Below are positions 1-8,083 of a stretch of DNA of 64,000 nucleotides, piece by piece. The stretch is taken from assembly GCF_004519315.1 (NCBI RefSeq), contig NZ_SOZE01000023.1, positions 33,940 through 97,939 of the forward strand. Reading direction: 5' to 3'. The notes beneath the pieces were generated by a model. That model was given only the letters and a program-made list of their open reading frames with translations, was not told the DNA's origin and made no database searches. The stretch comes from Mucilaginibacter psychrotolerans. Lineage in GTDB: Bacteria > Bacteroidota > Bacteroidia > Sphingobacteriales > Sphingobacteriaceae. The position numbers were made by a program, and so were the translations under genes. How positions within the stretch are numbered: position 1 is the first letter of the stretch; every line of letters begins with the position of its first letter.

Positions 1-71
1 CAGATATTGAACTTTAAGTTATTTTTATAACATATGCAACGCCGGACTGGGCCGGGGCATTCCCTATTACT

Positions 72-284
72 ATGAAGAGAAAATTTTACATCGCCCTGTT
101 GGTTACCATTATAGCAACTATAGCGTTCATCACCACCAATTTTACGCATTACTTCAATGGCAATAAAATTGCCGATTTCGTACGAGGATTTTCGGGTGGT
201 TTGGCCTGCGGGGCGTTTATAGCAACCATCAGTTTCGGCGCAAGGTGGAAACGCGAGAAAGAAGCGCAGGCACCGACAGGATAG
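72..284 (+). CDS. Small membrane protein of unknown function
   Basis: A 70-residue protein I do not recognise. Residues 5-23 form a hydrophobic helix and residues about 40-57 form a second, glycine- and alanine-rich one; the tail is basic and hydrophilic (KREKEAQ). This predicts a two-pass inner-membrane protein. It converges on the minus-strand cluster to its right, and a terminator hairpin follows the stop codon. Neither a family nor a function can be assigned from the sequence. Confidence 0.55.
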   Translation: MKRKFYIALLVTIIATIAFITTNFTHYFNGNKIADFVRGFSGGLACGAFIATISFGARWKREKEAQAPTG

Positions 285-304
285 CTCAGATCGCGAGGAA
301 CTAA

Positions 305-340
305 AAAGGGATAAACTTTCTCAAGCCTATCCCTTTCTTG
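305..340. terminator. Bidirectional intrinsic terminator
   Basis: Nine-base arms AAAGGGATA (305-313) and TATCCCTTT (328-336) form a stem with T-rich flanks between two converging genes. It can stop transcription from the small membrane protein gene and from the minus-strand cluster ending at 369. Confidence 0.6.
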
Positions 341-368
341 TACCTGTTTCGCAACAGGGACAATGTTG

Positions 369-797
369 TTATGAATTAACGTAGGCGGGTACCGGTACCT
401 TTGTTTCCGCCTTTTTCTGAGTGAATTTGGCAAACAGCGCTTTGGCTTTCCCCCAAATACCTTGTACAGCATCTTCGCTGATATAGTGCGATGCCTTTTG
501 CGACAGGATGCCCACCAACGTCTTCACTAAAAAATTCGAATGCTTGAACAGTGTTTTGTTGAGCGTTAGCGGCAATAAGATACGCGATAACAACCCTAAA
601 AAATCCTGGCTAAAAAAGCTCTCGTTCTTTACACCATCAACCGTTGGCGATTTTGGGAACAGCGTCATGGCCGTTGAAAAAATTGCCGCAGGGCTGGCGA
701 AACGCGACTTTAACGCTACCGACTGCTCCACCTCCAGATTCTTAAGCCTGGCTATCTCTAACTTCAGATCGTTTGCGTTTTGTATAAGGGTGTTCAT
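369..797 (-). CDS. Conserved hypothetical protein downstream of a holin-like gene
   Basis: A 142-residue protein with no signal peptide. The N-terminal 30 residues look like an amphipathic helix or coiled coil (NDLKLEIARLKNLEVEQ), followed by a mildly hydrophobic middle and a basic C-terminus. It starts 3 bp after the stop of the holin-like gene and is the third gene of a minus-strand set YtxH - holin-like - this. Such trios are common in Bacteroidota and are often linked to envelope stress, which is inference here. I see no catalytic motif. Confidence 0.6.
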   Translation of the reverse strand: MNTLIQNANDLKLEIARLKNLEVEQSVALKSRFASPAAIFSTAMTLFPKSPTVDGVKNESFFSQDFLGLLSRILLPLTLNKTLFKHSNFLVKTLVGILSQKASHYISEDAVQGIWGKAKALFAKFTQKKAETKVPVPAYVNS

Positions 798-800
798 ATT

Positions 801-1139
801 TTATTTAAATAGCTTCCTTACCAGGATATTAACAATTGGCCGCTCTATCGGCTTTTTGGCAACTACTAAAATTATAGCCAGCAGCATATAAAAAGCTGCA
901 ACCGAGCCAAAGCCCTTCCAATAAGCATGGAACACATCGCCAAGGAACAAGGCTAATGTAAAGCTGGCGAACAAAAATGTAAGCAGGAAGAATATGACTA
1001 CAACCAGTTCAACAACAATGTTGGCTGCTATGGCTGTGCTGCGTTCAATTACCTCCAGTTTCAAAAGCTTTACGCGTGTTTCAACGTATTCCTTTGCCTG
1101 ATCTATAATTGGGCGGGCTGTCTCTTTTTGTTGTTCCAT
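801..1139 (-). CDS. Phage holin family / holin superfamily III-like membrane protein
   Basis: A 112-residue protein with an amphipathic N-terminal stretch (residues 10-35, ARPIIDQAKEYVETRVKLLK) followed by two strong transmembrane segments at about 38-65 and 75-95. This is the layout of the small holin-X/superfamily III proteins that many non-phage genomes keep beside YtxH genes, so a lytic role should not be assumed. Its neighbours are YtxH upstream and a hypothetical protein 3 bp downstream, so the three are probably co-transcribed. Confidence 0.65.
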   Translation of the reverse strand: MEQQKETARPIIDQAKEYVETRVKLLKLEVIERSTAIAANIVVELVVVIFFLLTFLFASFTLALFLGDVFHAYWKGFGSVAAFYMLLAIILVVAKKPIERPIVNILVRKLFK

Positions 1140-1187
1140 ATATCGGAAAAAAATTGGGGTCCTGTATTAACCCGCAAACGGTAAAAT

Positions 1188-1454
1188 TTATGCGTGCTCC
1201 AAATCGTCCTGGTACTCTTCCTCGGTCGATTTTACTTTGCTTTTAATGTTCTCTACAACGGTGTCTTTTAAACTCAAGATCCTGTCGAGTTCATTAGAAG
1301 CAGTTTCTTTAATGGTGTCGCCAAGGTTCTTCAATGAATCTGAAAGCTTGTCGCGTGTTTCGGTTCCTCTTTCGGGTGCAAATAAAATTCCAAGTGCCGC
1401 ACCTGCTGCTAATCCTGCAAGCAACGCGACAACTACTTTTGTGTTATCGTTCAT
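1188..1454 (-). CDS. YtxH domain-containing protein
   Basis: An 88-residue protein beginning with a glycine/alanine-rich membrane segment (VVALLAGLAAGAALGILFAP), which is the hallmark of YtxH-like proteins, then the characteristic PERGTETRDKLSDSLKNLGD stretch and a charged helical tail of about 50 residues. YtxH proteins are membrane-anchored and often belong to general stress regulons. It is the first gene of the minus-strand trio. The family call is firm; the physiological role is unknown. Confidence 0.85.
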   Translation of the reverse strand: MNDNTKVVVALLAGLAAGAALGILFAPERGTETRDKLSDSLKNLGDTIKETASNELDRILSLKDTVVENIKSKVKSTEEEYQDDLEHA

Positions 1455-1570
1455 AATGTATTAATTTATAAGTTGAATATTTGTTTTATTAATTACTAAA
1501 TTTATTTCAGGCGATTGCCTTAGGCGTGTTTTTAACAATATAATCATTAACGTTTAAAACCGCCATTTTG

Positions 1571-2614
1571 TTACGTATCGGGCCCGGTGCGTATGCGTTC
1601 CAGCCTGTCGGCAGCGAGGCGGTTGGTCTCGTAAATTTCCAGCAATAATAAGAAATACGACAGCAAAACCGGCCCAAAAACAAGCCCCAGTATGCCAAAA
1701 AGCGGCAGGCCGATAAACACACCTATAACCGAGATGATAGGGTGCGTATTGCCCACCCTTTTGTTGATGATAACGCGCAGCACGTTATCTACATTACCTA
1801 TGAAAAGCAGCCCATAGGCCAGCAGCAATACCCCTTTAAGGTTTTGCCCGTTGGCAAAAAATATGATGCTTGCAGGTATGCACATGGTAGGCGCGCCCAC
1901 CACCGGCAAAAACGACAGGAACACGCCTATCACGCCCCAAAAAACCGCATCGGGTATTTGGAAGGCATAAAAGCCCATGGCCAACAATACGCCCTGCGTA
2001 ATGGCAATGATGCCCTGCCCCAATACATTTGAGTAAGTAGAATCGCGCAGGGCCTGGGCAAATTTAAGCGCGTGCTGCTCACGGAACGGCGCGTACTTCA
2101 GTAAGCCGCTCTCGAAGGCACCCATCTGCGTAAACATAAAATACATCAAAAAATACATCACCAGCAGGGTAATGATGATGCTTGCCGCGCTACCCAGCAG
2201 CGAGGGAAACAAGTCGGCCCCGTAAGCACCCAGCTTTTGCAGGGTATCTTCTGCAAAATGAGGTTGGTTTAAGTTACTGCCGGTAAAGGCATCTATTTTG
2301 GCCGTCCATTTATCTATGGGCAGGGCATCTTTGTTGATACTGCCTATTTTGCCTATCACCATAATGCTGAGCGACAGGAACGGTATTACGATAACGATAA
2401 GGGAAATAAAAATGATAATGAGTGCGGCGAATGTGCCGTTAAGGTTCTTCTTATCCACCATCCACAAATAAAACGGACGGAAGATGGTAAACAACACTAT
2501 AGCGCCCAATATAGAGCTAAACAACTCGCTTAACGCATACAGCAAAAAGCAGCCAAGCACTATAATGCTTACCAGTACGATGTTGTTACGCTGTTTATAG
2601 TTAAAAATGGACAT
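1571..2614 (-). CDS. AI-2E family transporter (TqsA/PerM-like permease)
   Basis: A 347-residue polytopic membrane protein of the usual length for the AI-2E/UPF0118 family. It has paired helices at the N-terminus (residues 11-50), a helix near 60-85, a soluble segment (about 90-150), then a block of helices from 150 to 335. Segments such as GFYAFQIPDAVFWGVIGVFL and the FLPVVGAP loop are typical of the family. Members export small solutes or act in Na+/H+ exchange; the substrate here is unknown. It stands alone on the minus strand. Confidence 0.88.
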   Translation of the reverse strand: MSIFNYKQRNNIVLVSIIVLGCFLLYALSELFSSILGAIVLFTIFRPFYLWMVDKKNLNGTFAALIIIFISLIVIVIPFLSLSIMVIGKIGSINKDALPIDKWTAKIDAFTGSNLNQPHFAEDTLQKLGAYGADLFPSLLGSAASIIITLLVMYFLMYFMFTQMGAFESGLLKYAPFREQHALKFAQALRDSTYSNVLGQGIIAITQGVLLAMGFYAFQIPDAVFWGVIGVFLSFLPVVGAPTMCIPASIIFFANGQNLKGVLLLAYGLLFIGNVDNVLRVIINKRVGNTHPIISVIGVFIGLPLFGILGLVFGPVLLSYFLLLLEIYETNRLAADRLERIRTGPDT

Positions 2615-2690
2615 GCTTGTGAAAAGCCTTAGTATGATTGATTAACAAAGGGCCGGCAAAAAGGTTTATAAACCAGGGGTTTATTTATAA

Positions 2691-2900
2691 TTAATTAGCG
2701 GGTGGTATGCTATCAAGCAGGCGATCTATCTTTTGGGCAGAGGCGAGCATGCTATCCACATAAAGTGCCGTATCTCCATCCAAATCTTCTAACTCGTAGC
2801 GCAGGCCCTCTATAGCCAAATGAATATTGGATAGTTGGTTCTTGATATCGTGCTTTAGTGCTAAAAGGGCTTCGGCATCGGGCATAGTACTGCTCGCCAT
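2691..2900 (-). CDS. Phosphoacceptor (DHp/H-box)-only mini protein
   Basis: A 69-residue protein whose residues 13-33 (LALKHDIKNQLSNIHLAIEG) match the H-box of histidine-kinase dimerisation domains, with His17 as candidate phosphoacceptor. The rest is a second helix (SMLASAQKIDRLLDSI), so the whole protein could be one helical hairpin. There is no ATP-binding domain and no kinase gene nearby. It starts 7 bp downstream of the sigma54 response regulator and is surely in the same operon. Seen: the H-box and the linkage. Inferred: a phosphotransfer or sequestering partner of that regulator. It could also be a remnant of a full kinase. Confidence 0.65.
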   Translation of the reverse strand: MASSTMPDAEALLALKHDIKNQLSNIHLAIEGLRYELEDLDGDTALYVDSMLASAQKIDRLLDSIPPAN

Positions 2901-2907
2901 AACATTG

Positions 2908-4341
2908 TTATTTTAGGTTAATAGCCTTCATTTTATTGTAAAGCGTTTTACGGTCGATATTCAAAATCTCTGCTGCTTTTGTTTTGTTGAAGTTCACCTC
3001 GCGCAGCACCTTTAAAATGGTTTCGTGCTCGGCACCAAGGGCTGCGTTCTTCAGGTCATGCCGGGGGTTTTCCTTTACCTCGGCTGCCGCAGCTACAGGT
3101 GCGCTACTATAACCGTTGCCCGCCGACGTTTCGTACGCTACAACGCGGTAGTTCGATATCTCCAGCGGCAAACTCTTCAGGCCCACTTCGGTTCCTTCGG
3201 TAAGCAGGGCTGCTCGGCGTACCACGTTCTTTAGTTCGCGTATGTTGCCTGGCCATCTATAGTTCATAAAACATTCATAAACCTCTGCCGAGAAAGTGGT
3301 TACGTTTCGATCAAGTTCCTGGTTGGCAATTTTGAGGAAATGCCCAGCCAGCATCACGATATCGTTACCCCTATCGCGCAGCGGCGGCATGTATATACTA
3401 AACTCGTTGAAACGATGATACAAATCTTCGCGGAAACGGCCTTTGGAGATACCTTCCTGCAGGTTTTCGTTGGTGGCTATAATAATGCGCACATCCAAAT
3501 CAATCTCTTTGGTGCTGCCTATGCGCTTCACCTTGCGTTCCTGCACGGTGCGCAACAAGGCGGCCTGTATCTCGTAAGACAAGTTGCCCACTTCATCTAA
3601 AAACAAGGTACCACCGTTAGCCATTTCAAAGTGGCCAATTTTGGTGGCAAAAGCACCAGTAAACGAGCCTTTCTCGTGCCCAAAGAACTCACTGGCGGCC
3701 AGTTCTTTGGTAAGCGAGCCGCAATCCATGGCAATAAAAGGTTGGTTGGCGCGGGGGCTGTTAAGGTGTATGCTCTTGGCTACCGATTCTTTACCCGTGC
3801 CGCTTTCGCCAAGTATAATTACGCTGTAATTGGTTGGCGCAACCAACTCTATCTGCCTTAGCAGTTCTTTAGATGCCCGGCTGGTGCCGGCTACAAACTC
3901 GCCCGAAAACACTTGTTTTTTACCCTCTTTCTGCGGTTTATTGGTGCTGGTGTAGTCGTTATCCATCTCCAGCAGGGCGTATTGGGTTTCTATTGCTTTG
4001 GAGATAGTGGTGAGTATCTCATCGGGGTATAGCGGTTTGGTTATATAATCGTAGGCGCCCATTTTAATGAGTTCTACCGCCATTTTAATATCCGAATAGC
4101 CGGTAATGATAATTACACCGGTGTTGGGGTACAACAACTTGATATTTTTGAGCATCTCGCGCCCATCGGTATCTTCCAGCCGGAAGTCGCATAGCACTAG
4201 GCTGTAGGCGTTATTTTTAAGACACTCCATCCCGCTGCTGCCGTTGGCGGCAGTATCAACTTCGAACCCATTGCGTGTTAAGAACTTAGAAAGCAACAGG
4301 CCAACGTTCACCTCGTCATCTATGATGAGAATCTTCTTCAT
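2908..4341 (-). CDS. Sigma54-dependent response regulator (NtrC/AtoC family)
   Basis: A 477-residue three-domain regulator. The receiver domain is residues 1-120, with acidic pocket DD at 8-9, phosphoacceptor Asp52 (LCDFRLED) and Lys in YITKPLYP. The AAA+ domain (about 150-390) has Walker A GESGTGKES, Walker B GGTLFLDEVGN, and the sigma54-contacting loop as GSFTGA instead of the commoner GAFTGA. A Fis-type helix-turn-helix (NKTKAAEILNIDRKTLYNKM) ends the protein. It binds enhancer-like sites and remodels sigma54 RNA polymerase when phosphorylated. Its stop is 7 bp from the mini DHp gene; its cognate kinase is not in the window and its target genes are unknown. Confidence 0.95.
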   Translation of the reverse strand: MKKILIIDDEVNVGLLLSKFLTRNGFEVDTAANGSSGMECLKNNAYSLVLCDFRLEDTDGREMLKNIKLLYPNTGVIIITGYSDIKMAVELIKMGAYDYITKPLYPDEILTTISKAIETQYALLEMDNDYTSTNKPQKEGKKQVFSGEFVAGTSRASKELLRQIELVAPTNYSVIILGESGTGKESVAKSIHLNSPRANQPFIAMDCGSLTKELAASEFFGHEKGSFTGAFATKIGHFEMANGGTLFLDEVGNLSYEIQAALLRTVQERKVKRIGSTKEIDLDVRIIIATNENLQEGISKGRFREDLYHRFNEFSIYMPPLRDRGNDIVMLAGHFLKIANQELDRNVTTFSAEVYECFMNYRWPGNIRELKNVVRRAALLTEGTEVGLKSLPLEISNYRVVAYETSAGNGYSSAPVAAAAEVKENPRHDLKNAALGAEHETILKVLREVNFNKTKAAEILNIDRKTLYNKMKAINLK

Positions 4342-4535
4342 ATTGGCTATAACAGTTTACAGGTAGAGAATATAACGAGGTTAAGGTACAATTTTTTGCT
4401 AAAAATTACGAATTAATTAAAGTTGGGCAAAAAAATCGGGATAAGCACCCGGCATGTACTTAAAAAATTTAATGCAAATAATATTGGCGATGAATCAACT
4501 CGTTACGCAGTACCTACTGCTTTGTTCTTCAACCC

Positions 4536-5105
4536 TTAAAACCCATAAGCTACCCTCAGCCCTACCAGGCTCACTCTGCTGTTTTCGTAATCTGCGTTGA
4601 ATTTACGCGTAGCCTCATAACGTATGCCGATATCGATGAAATTACCGTTTGTGTTAACCGGGCATAGTACCCCAATTTGCGGCGCATAGGTAAAGGCGAC
4701 CGATTTATCGCCCGAGAAAGCAGATTTGTTCAGCAAGAATGCTGCACCCGCTTCGCCCTGTATGTAGAAGTTAGGTTCTAAAAAGTACTTAAGCCCTGCT
4801 TTAAGCGGGACAATTTGTACCGAAGGCGTTTTGTAGCTGGAAGGCGCATCTTGCAAATTTAAAGCAAGCGACTTACCGAAATAGTTTTGGAAGCCCGTGC
4901 CGATAGTAAACTGCAGTTCCTTTGCAATAGGGATACCCGCCTGCAGCGAAACACCGAGCATCACTGAGTTCGTCTCTTTGATGCCTGCGGTTGCGATGCC
5001 GGCATCTATGCCGATGGAGAATTGCGCTTTGGCGGCACGGGTAGTTTGGGCTTTGGCTGCAAAAGTAAGCAGGATAACTGCGATGATGGTTGTTAAGATT
5101 TTCAT
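4536..5105 (-). CDS. Outer-membrane beta-barrel protein, copy 1
   Basis: I start this at the internal ATG (5105), giving 189 residues, because a signal peptide (KILTTIIAVILLTFAAKAQ) begins there; an upstream in-frame start would put 13 hydrophilic residues before it. After cleavage the protein alternates polar and hydrophobic residues as in small 8-stranded barrels and ends in a C-terminal Phe (VGLRVAYGF), the usual outer-membrane insertion signal. It is clearly paralogous to the genes at 5332 and 5733, sharing SIGIDAGI near the N-terminus and FIDIGIRYEATRKF near the end. The role is probably structural or adhesive; no enzyme motif is seen. Confidence 0.82.
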   Translation of the reverse strand: MKILTTIIAVILLTFAAKAQTTRAAKAQFSIGIDAGIATAGIKETNSVMLGVSLQAGIPIAKELQFTIGTGFQNYFGKSLALNLQDAPSSYKTPSVQIVPLKAGLKYFLEPNFYIQGEAGAAFLLNKSAFSGDKSVAFTYAPQIGVLCPVNTNGNFIDIGIRYEATRKFNADYENSRVSLVGLRVAYGF

Positions 5106-5266
5106 ATTGATATTATATAAGGTGTGTAATTTGCCAAAAGGCATTTAAATGGCATTTATGGTTTTGTTAAGTTGGGGGCATCTAAGCCGGGTTCAGGCGG
5201 CGGCTTTTTAATGATTACGTGGGTAAGGCATACATCGATACAAGGAGCGGATATAATATTGCCCGG

Positions 5267-5301
5267 CAAAAAAAGCGGAGGCCAGCCAGCCCCCGCTTTA
5301 A
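5267..5301 (-). terminator. Intrinsic terminator of the shrunken barrel gene
   Basis: Read on the minus strand, arms AAAGCGG and CCGCTTT enclose a GC-rich loop and are followed by a run of seven T. It lies about 30 bp past the stop codon at 5332. Confidence 0.7.
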
Positions 5302-5331
5302 TTAAAACAAGTGTAGATATAGGGTAAATTC

Positions 5332-5535
5332 TTAAAAGCCGTAATTCACAAGCAGTGCGCAAAATTGCATGCTGCTGCCATTGGGGCTGGGGCTGTATTG
5401 GGTTGTTTTTTCGTACCGGATGCCCGCATCTATGCCAATGCTGTAACGGATGCCACTTATGGTAGTGCTGCTGCTTTGTGCTTTGGCTGCGACAACGATT
5501 GTGGTTAATATAATAATGGTAAAGAGTTTTTGCAT
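5332..5535 (-). pseudogene. Internally deleted outer-membrane barrel paralogue (67 aa)
   Basis: The 67-residue product has an intact signal peptide (MQKLFTIIILTTIVVAAKAQ) and the N-terminal motif SGIRYSIGIDAGI, then jumps straight to IRYEKTTQYSP, which in the full-length paralogue at 5733 lies about 120 residues further on (DAGVRYEGTTKYSS). It still ends in NYGF. The join falls on the shared residues DAG, present at both places in the full-length genes, so an in-frame deletion between short direct repeats explains it. The reading frame is open and it keeps its own terminator, so it could be expressed, but two strands cannot make a barrel. I call it a deletion relic. Confidence 0.75.
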
Positions 5536-5654
5536 GTGTGGCTAAGGTTGTTTTACAGCTATTACGCCGTAATTGTATCAGATGCTACAACGCTTAAAAC
5601 AAATATTTAGTGGCTGGGCTTTTGTAACATCATTGTTAGAAAAGCGGCTGACTT

Positions 5655-5703
5655 AAAACAAACAGGGGGAAACCGTTCTGGCTTCCCCCCTGTTTGTTTG
5701 TTT
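5655..5703. terminator. Bidirectional terminator
   Basis: Long near-perfect arms AAACAAACAGGGGG and CCCCCCTGTTTGTTT surround a 15-base loop, with A/T tails on both sides. It lies 30 bp past the stop of the barrel gene at 5733. Confidence 0.75.
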
Positions 5704-5732
5704 TTCGGTGGTTTTGGTAAATGTAGGGCCTA

Positions 5733-6317
5733 TTAAAAGCCGTAAGCTACACGTACGCCTACAAAATTTACTTTGCTGTTATCGAAGGCACTGCTGTATT
5801 TGGTGGTACCTTCATAACGTACGCCTGCATCTATAAAGTTGCCGCTTGCGCTAACCGGGAACTGAACACCTATTTGTGGTGCGTAAACAAATGCTACTGA
5901 TTTATCATTAAAGAAATCTGATTTGTTCAGCAGGAATGCAGCACCAGCTTCGCCCTGGATGTAGAAATTACTTACCGGGAAGAACTTTAAACCGGCCTTA
6001 ACTGGCAATAACTGTAGGTTTGGCACATCTGCAGCAGCAACACCGCCTACATTTTTCTCGCCGAACACATTGTTATAACCCGCGTTAACGGTTACGAATA
6101 ACTGGCTGGCGACAGGGATATCTGCCTGCACCGAACCGCCCAGGTTCCATTTGTAGTTATCTTTAAAGTTACCCGTTGGGATACCTGCGTCAACACCGAT
6201 GCTGTAGCGTATGCCGCTTTTAGTTGTGGTAGTAGTAGTTGCTGTTTGTGCTTTTGCTGCAAAGGATAATCCTACGAAAGCTAAAGCGATGGTTGTGATT
6301 TTGAATGCGTTTTTCAT
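5733..6317 (-). CDS. Outer-membrane beta-barrel protein, copy 3 (full length)
   Basis: A 194-residue protein with a clear signal peptide (KNAFKITTIALAFVGLSFAAKAQ), a Thr-rich linker, and barrel-like alternating strands ending in VRVAYGF. It shares the whole architecture of the gene at 4536 (GEAGAAFLLNKS and the FVYAPQIGVQFPVSASGNFID segment are almost the same in both) and is the likely relative of the shortened copy between them. The three genes form a tandem array on the minus strand but have separate terminators, so they are probably independent transcription units. The function, for example as porin or adhesin, is not determined by the sequence. Confidence 0.85.
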   Translation of the reverse strand: MKNAFKITTIALAFVGLSFAAKAQTATTTTTTKSGIRYSIGVDAGIPTGNFKDNYKWNLGGSVQADIPVASQLFVTVNAGYNNVFGEKNVGGVAAADVPNLQLLPVKAGLKFFPVSNFYIQGEAGAAFLLNKSDFFNDKSVAFVYAPQIGVQFPVSASGNFIDAGVRYEGTTKYSSAFDNSKVNFVGVRVAYGF

Positions 6318-6579
6318 GATATGTAAAATTTAAATACTGTGCTGTTTTGATTAGCACACCACAAATTAAAGCATGAAATTGGATATGATTTTTCATCCGA
6401 TTGTAAGGTTAATTCAATCGATTGATTAACAATATTTTATTTTTTGACCAGATGGGTGATTTGGTCAGGAGAGTGTAAAGAACAGCTAGAACCGTTGTTT
6501 TCAGGTAATATTTATGTGTCCTGAATTAAACACCTAGGGTGCCTTTTTCGCTCAAAAACGCGCAAAAAAGCCCATATGG

Positions 6580-7362
6580 CTACTTTCCTTTAAATTCGGG
6601 TTTCCTTTTCTCCATAAACGCAGCCACGCCCTCCGTAAAATCTTCCGTGCCGAAAGCTTTGGCAAATTCGGCTATCTCCACATCGAAACCGTTAACGCCA
6701 TCCGTTGATGCCGCATTAACAGCTTTAATTGCCGATGCTAAAGCCAGCGGCGCGCGGGTGAGTATTTTATTGAGAATTTCTTCTGCTTTGAGATACAATT
6801 CTTCCTGTGGTACCACATGGTTCACCAGGCCCGATTGTAATGCCTGCGCGGCGGTTACCATATCTGCCGTCATGATCATTTCTAAAGCCTTGCCTCTGCC
6901 AACCAGTTGGGTTAAACGTTGCGTGCCGCCATAGCCCGGTATCAGGCCAAGGGTAACTTCGGGCAGGCCCATTTTGGCATTATCGCTGGCTATGCGGATG
7001 TGGCAGGACATCGCCAGTTCCAGTCCGCCGCCAAGGGCAAATCCATTTACAGCTGCAATAACAGGTTTGCTGCCGTTGGCAATTACATCGAATACATTAG
7101 TTTGTGCTTCCAGGGCTATCGCCCGGCCGGCTTCAACATCAACACCAACAAACTCGGCAATATCGGCACCGGCCACAAATGCCTTTTTACCGGCACCTGT
7201 GATGATGATGCCGCCTACCTCAGCGTTGCCGAATGCTTCTGTTAAAGCGACATGCAGTTCCTGAAGGGTTTGCTTATTGAGGGCATTTAACTTGCTTTCG
7301 CGGTTGATAGTGATATATTGTATTCGCCCTTTGCTTTCTATCAGTAAATTCTGGAAATCCAT
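6580..7362 (-). CDS. Enoyl-CoA hydratase/isomerase (crotonase family)
   Basis: A 260-residue crotonase-fold enzyme of standard length. Residues about 55-70 (GAGKKAFVAGADIAEF) form the CoA-binding and oxyanion region; GGGLELAMSCHIRIAS around 105-120 supplies the second oxyanion glycine and the first catalytic-region Glu; GLPEVTLGLIPGYGGTQRL around 130-148 holds the second Glu. Both catalytic glutamates expected of a hydratase are present. It hydrates trans-2-enoyl-CoA in fatty-acid or branched-chain oxidation. It follows the B12-binding mutase subunit by 10 bp, which suggests a shared acyl-CoA pathway. Confidence 0.92.
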   Translation of the reverse strand: MDFQNLLIESKGRIQYITINRESKLNALNKQTLQELHVALTEAFGNAEVGGIIITGAGKKAFVAGADIAEFVGVDVEAGRAIALEAQTNVFDVIANGSKPVIAAVNGFALGGGLELAMSCHIRIASDNAKMGLPEVTLGLIPGYGGTQRLTQLVGRGKALEMIMTADMVTAAQALQSGLVNHVVPQEELYLKAEEILNKILTRAPLALASAIKAVNAASTDGVNGFDVEIAEFAKAFGTEDFTEGVAAFMEKRKPEFKGK

Positions 7363-7372
7363 AATCGTTATA

Positions 7373-7795
7373 TTAAAAGTTACGGTTGGCGTGTACCCAT
7401 TCTGTAATGTATTTTACGATATCTGCCGTACTGGTACCCGGCGGGAAGAGTTCGCCTACGCCTATTTTTTTGAGTTCGGCCATATCATCCGCAGGGATAA
7501 TGCCGCCACCTGTGAGCAGCACATCGTCCATTCCTTTTTGTTTGATGAGCGCCATTACCTTGGGGAAAACCGTCATGTGCGCACCAGAGAGGATACTGAT
7601 ACCTATCGCGTCTACATCCTCTTGCAGCGCAGTGTTCACCACCATTTCCGGCGTTTGCCGCAGGCCGGTATAAATTACTTCCATGCCCGCATCGCGCAGG
7701 GTGGTGGCGATGATGCGTGCACCGCGGTCGTGCCCATCCAGCCCTACTTTGGCTACTAAAACACGTATGGGGCGGTTGAATTGGGTATCGCTCAT
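7373..7795 (-). CDS. Cobalamin-binding subunit of an acyl-CoA mutase
   Basis: A 140-residue stand-alone B12-binding domain. It has the base-off motif DGHDRG (residues 20-25) with the cobalt-ligating His, SILSGAH for the corrinoid tail and TGGGI near residue 95. In this family it pairs with a separate large catalytic subunit, as in methylmalonyl-CoA, isobutyryl-CoA or 2-hydroxyisobutyryl-CoA mutases; no large subunit is in the window. The downstream enoyl-CoA hydratase, 10 bp away, supports a role in short-chain acyl-CoA catabolism. The minus-strand upstream DNA has a TACTTTTAC box near 7820 that fits a -7 element. Confidence 0.9.
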   Translation of the reverse strand: MSDTQFNRPIRVLVAKVGLDGHDRGARIIATTLRDAGMEVIYTGLRQTPEMVVNTALQEDVDAIGISILSGAHMTVFPKVMALIKQKGMDDVLLTGGGIIPADDMAELKKIGVGELFPPGTSTADIVKYITEWVHANRNF

Positions 7796-7938
7796 GGTAA
7801 ACGGCGGTTGGTTGGTGGTAAAAGTAAGAAAATTGTTTCTGATTGGTGGAGACGCAATATTTTGCGTATTCTTTGGCGGGATTTTTTAACCACCGAGGGC
7901 GCGGAGGAGCCTCAGAGAGGTACGGAGCTTTGCAGGTT

Positions 7939-8045
7939 GTGTTGTCAAACTCGAATTTTAAGGAATTAAGCGAATTCACAGAATTTAAAACGCTTAACAA
8001 TCATTCTGCCAATTCCTAAAATTCGTTTAATTCGAGTTCAGACAG
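7939..8045. repeat. Intergenic inverted repeat of the GATT/TCTGAAC family
   Basis: Between the mutase subunit and glnS, CTCGAATTTTAAGGAATT and a degenerate reverse complement ending AATTCGAG flank a central spacer, and the right edge reads TTCAGACAGCC. Similar periodic A/T-rich sequence with a TCTGAAC or TTCAGACA edge recurs at 36.48, 44.94, 47.67 and 47.78 kb. This is a dispersed non-coding repeat. Confidence 0.5.
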
Positions 8046-8057
8046 CCAATTTTTCCG

Positions 8058-8066
8058 TACTTTTGC
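8058..8066 (+). promoter_or_regulatory. Bacteroidota -7 promoter box of glnS
   Basis: TACTTTTGC matches the TAnnTTTG consensus exactly and lies 18 bp before the ATG at 8084. A TTG codon at 8063 that could extend the reading frame falls inside this box, which argues for the ATG as the true start. I see no clear -33 TTTG. Confidence 0.65.
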
Positions 8067-8083
8067 AGCCTGTTTTACACACC

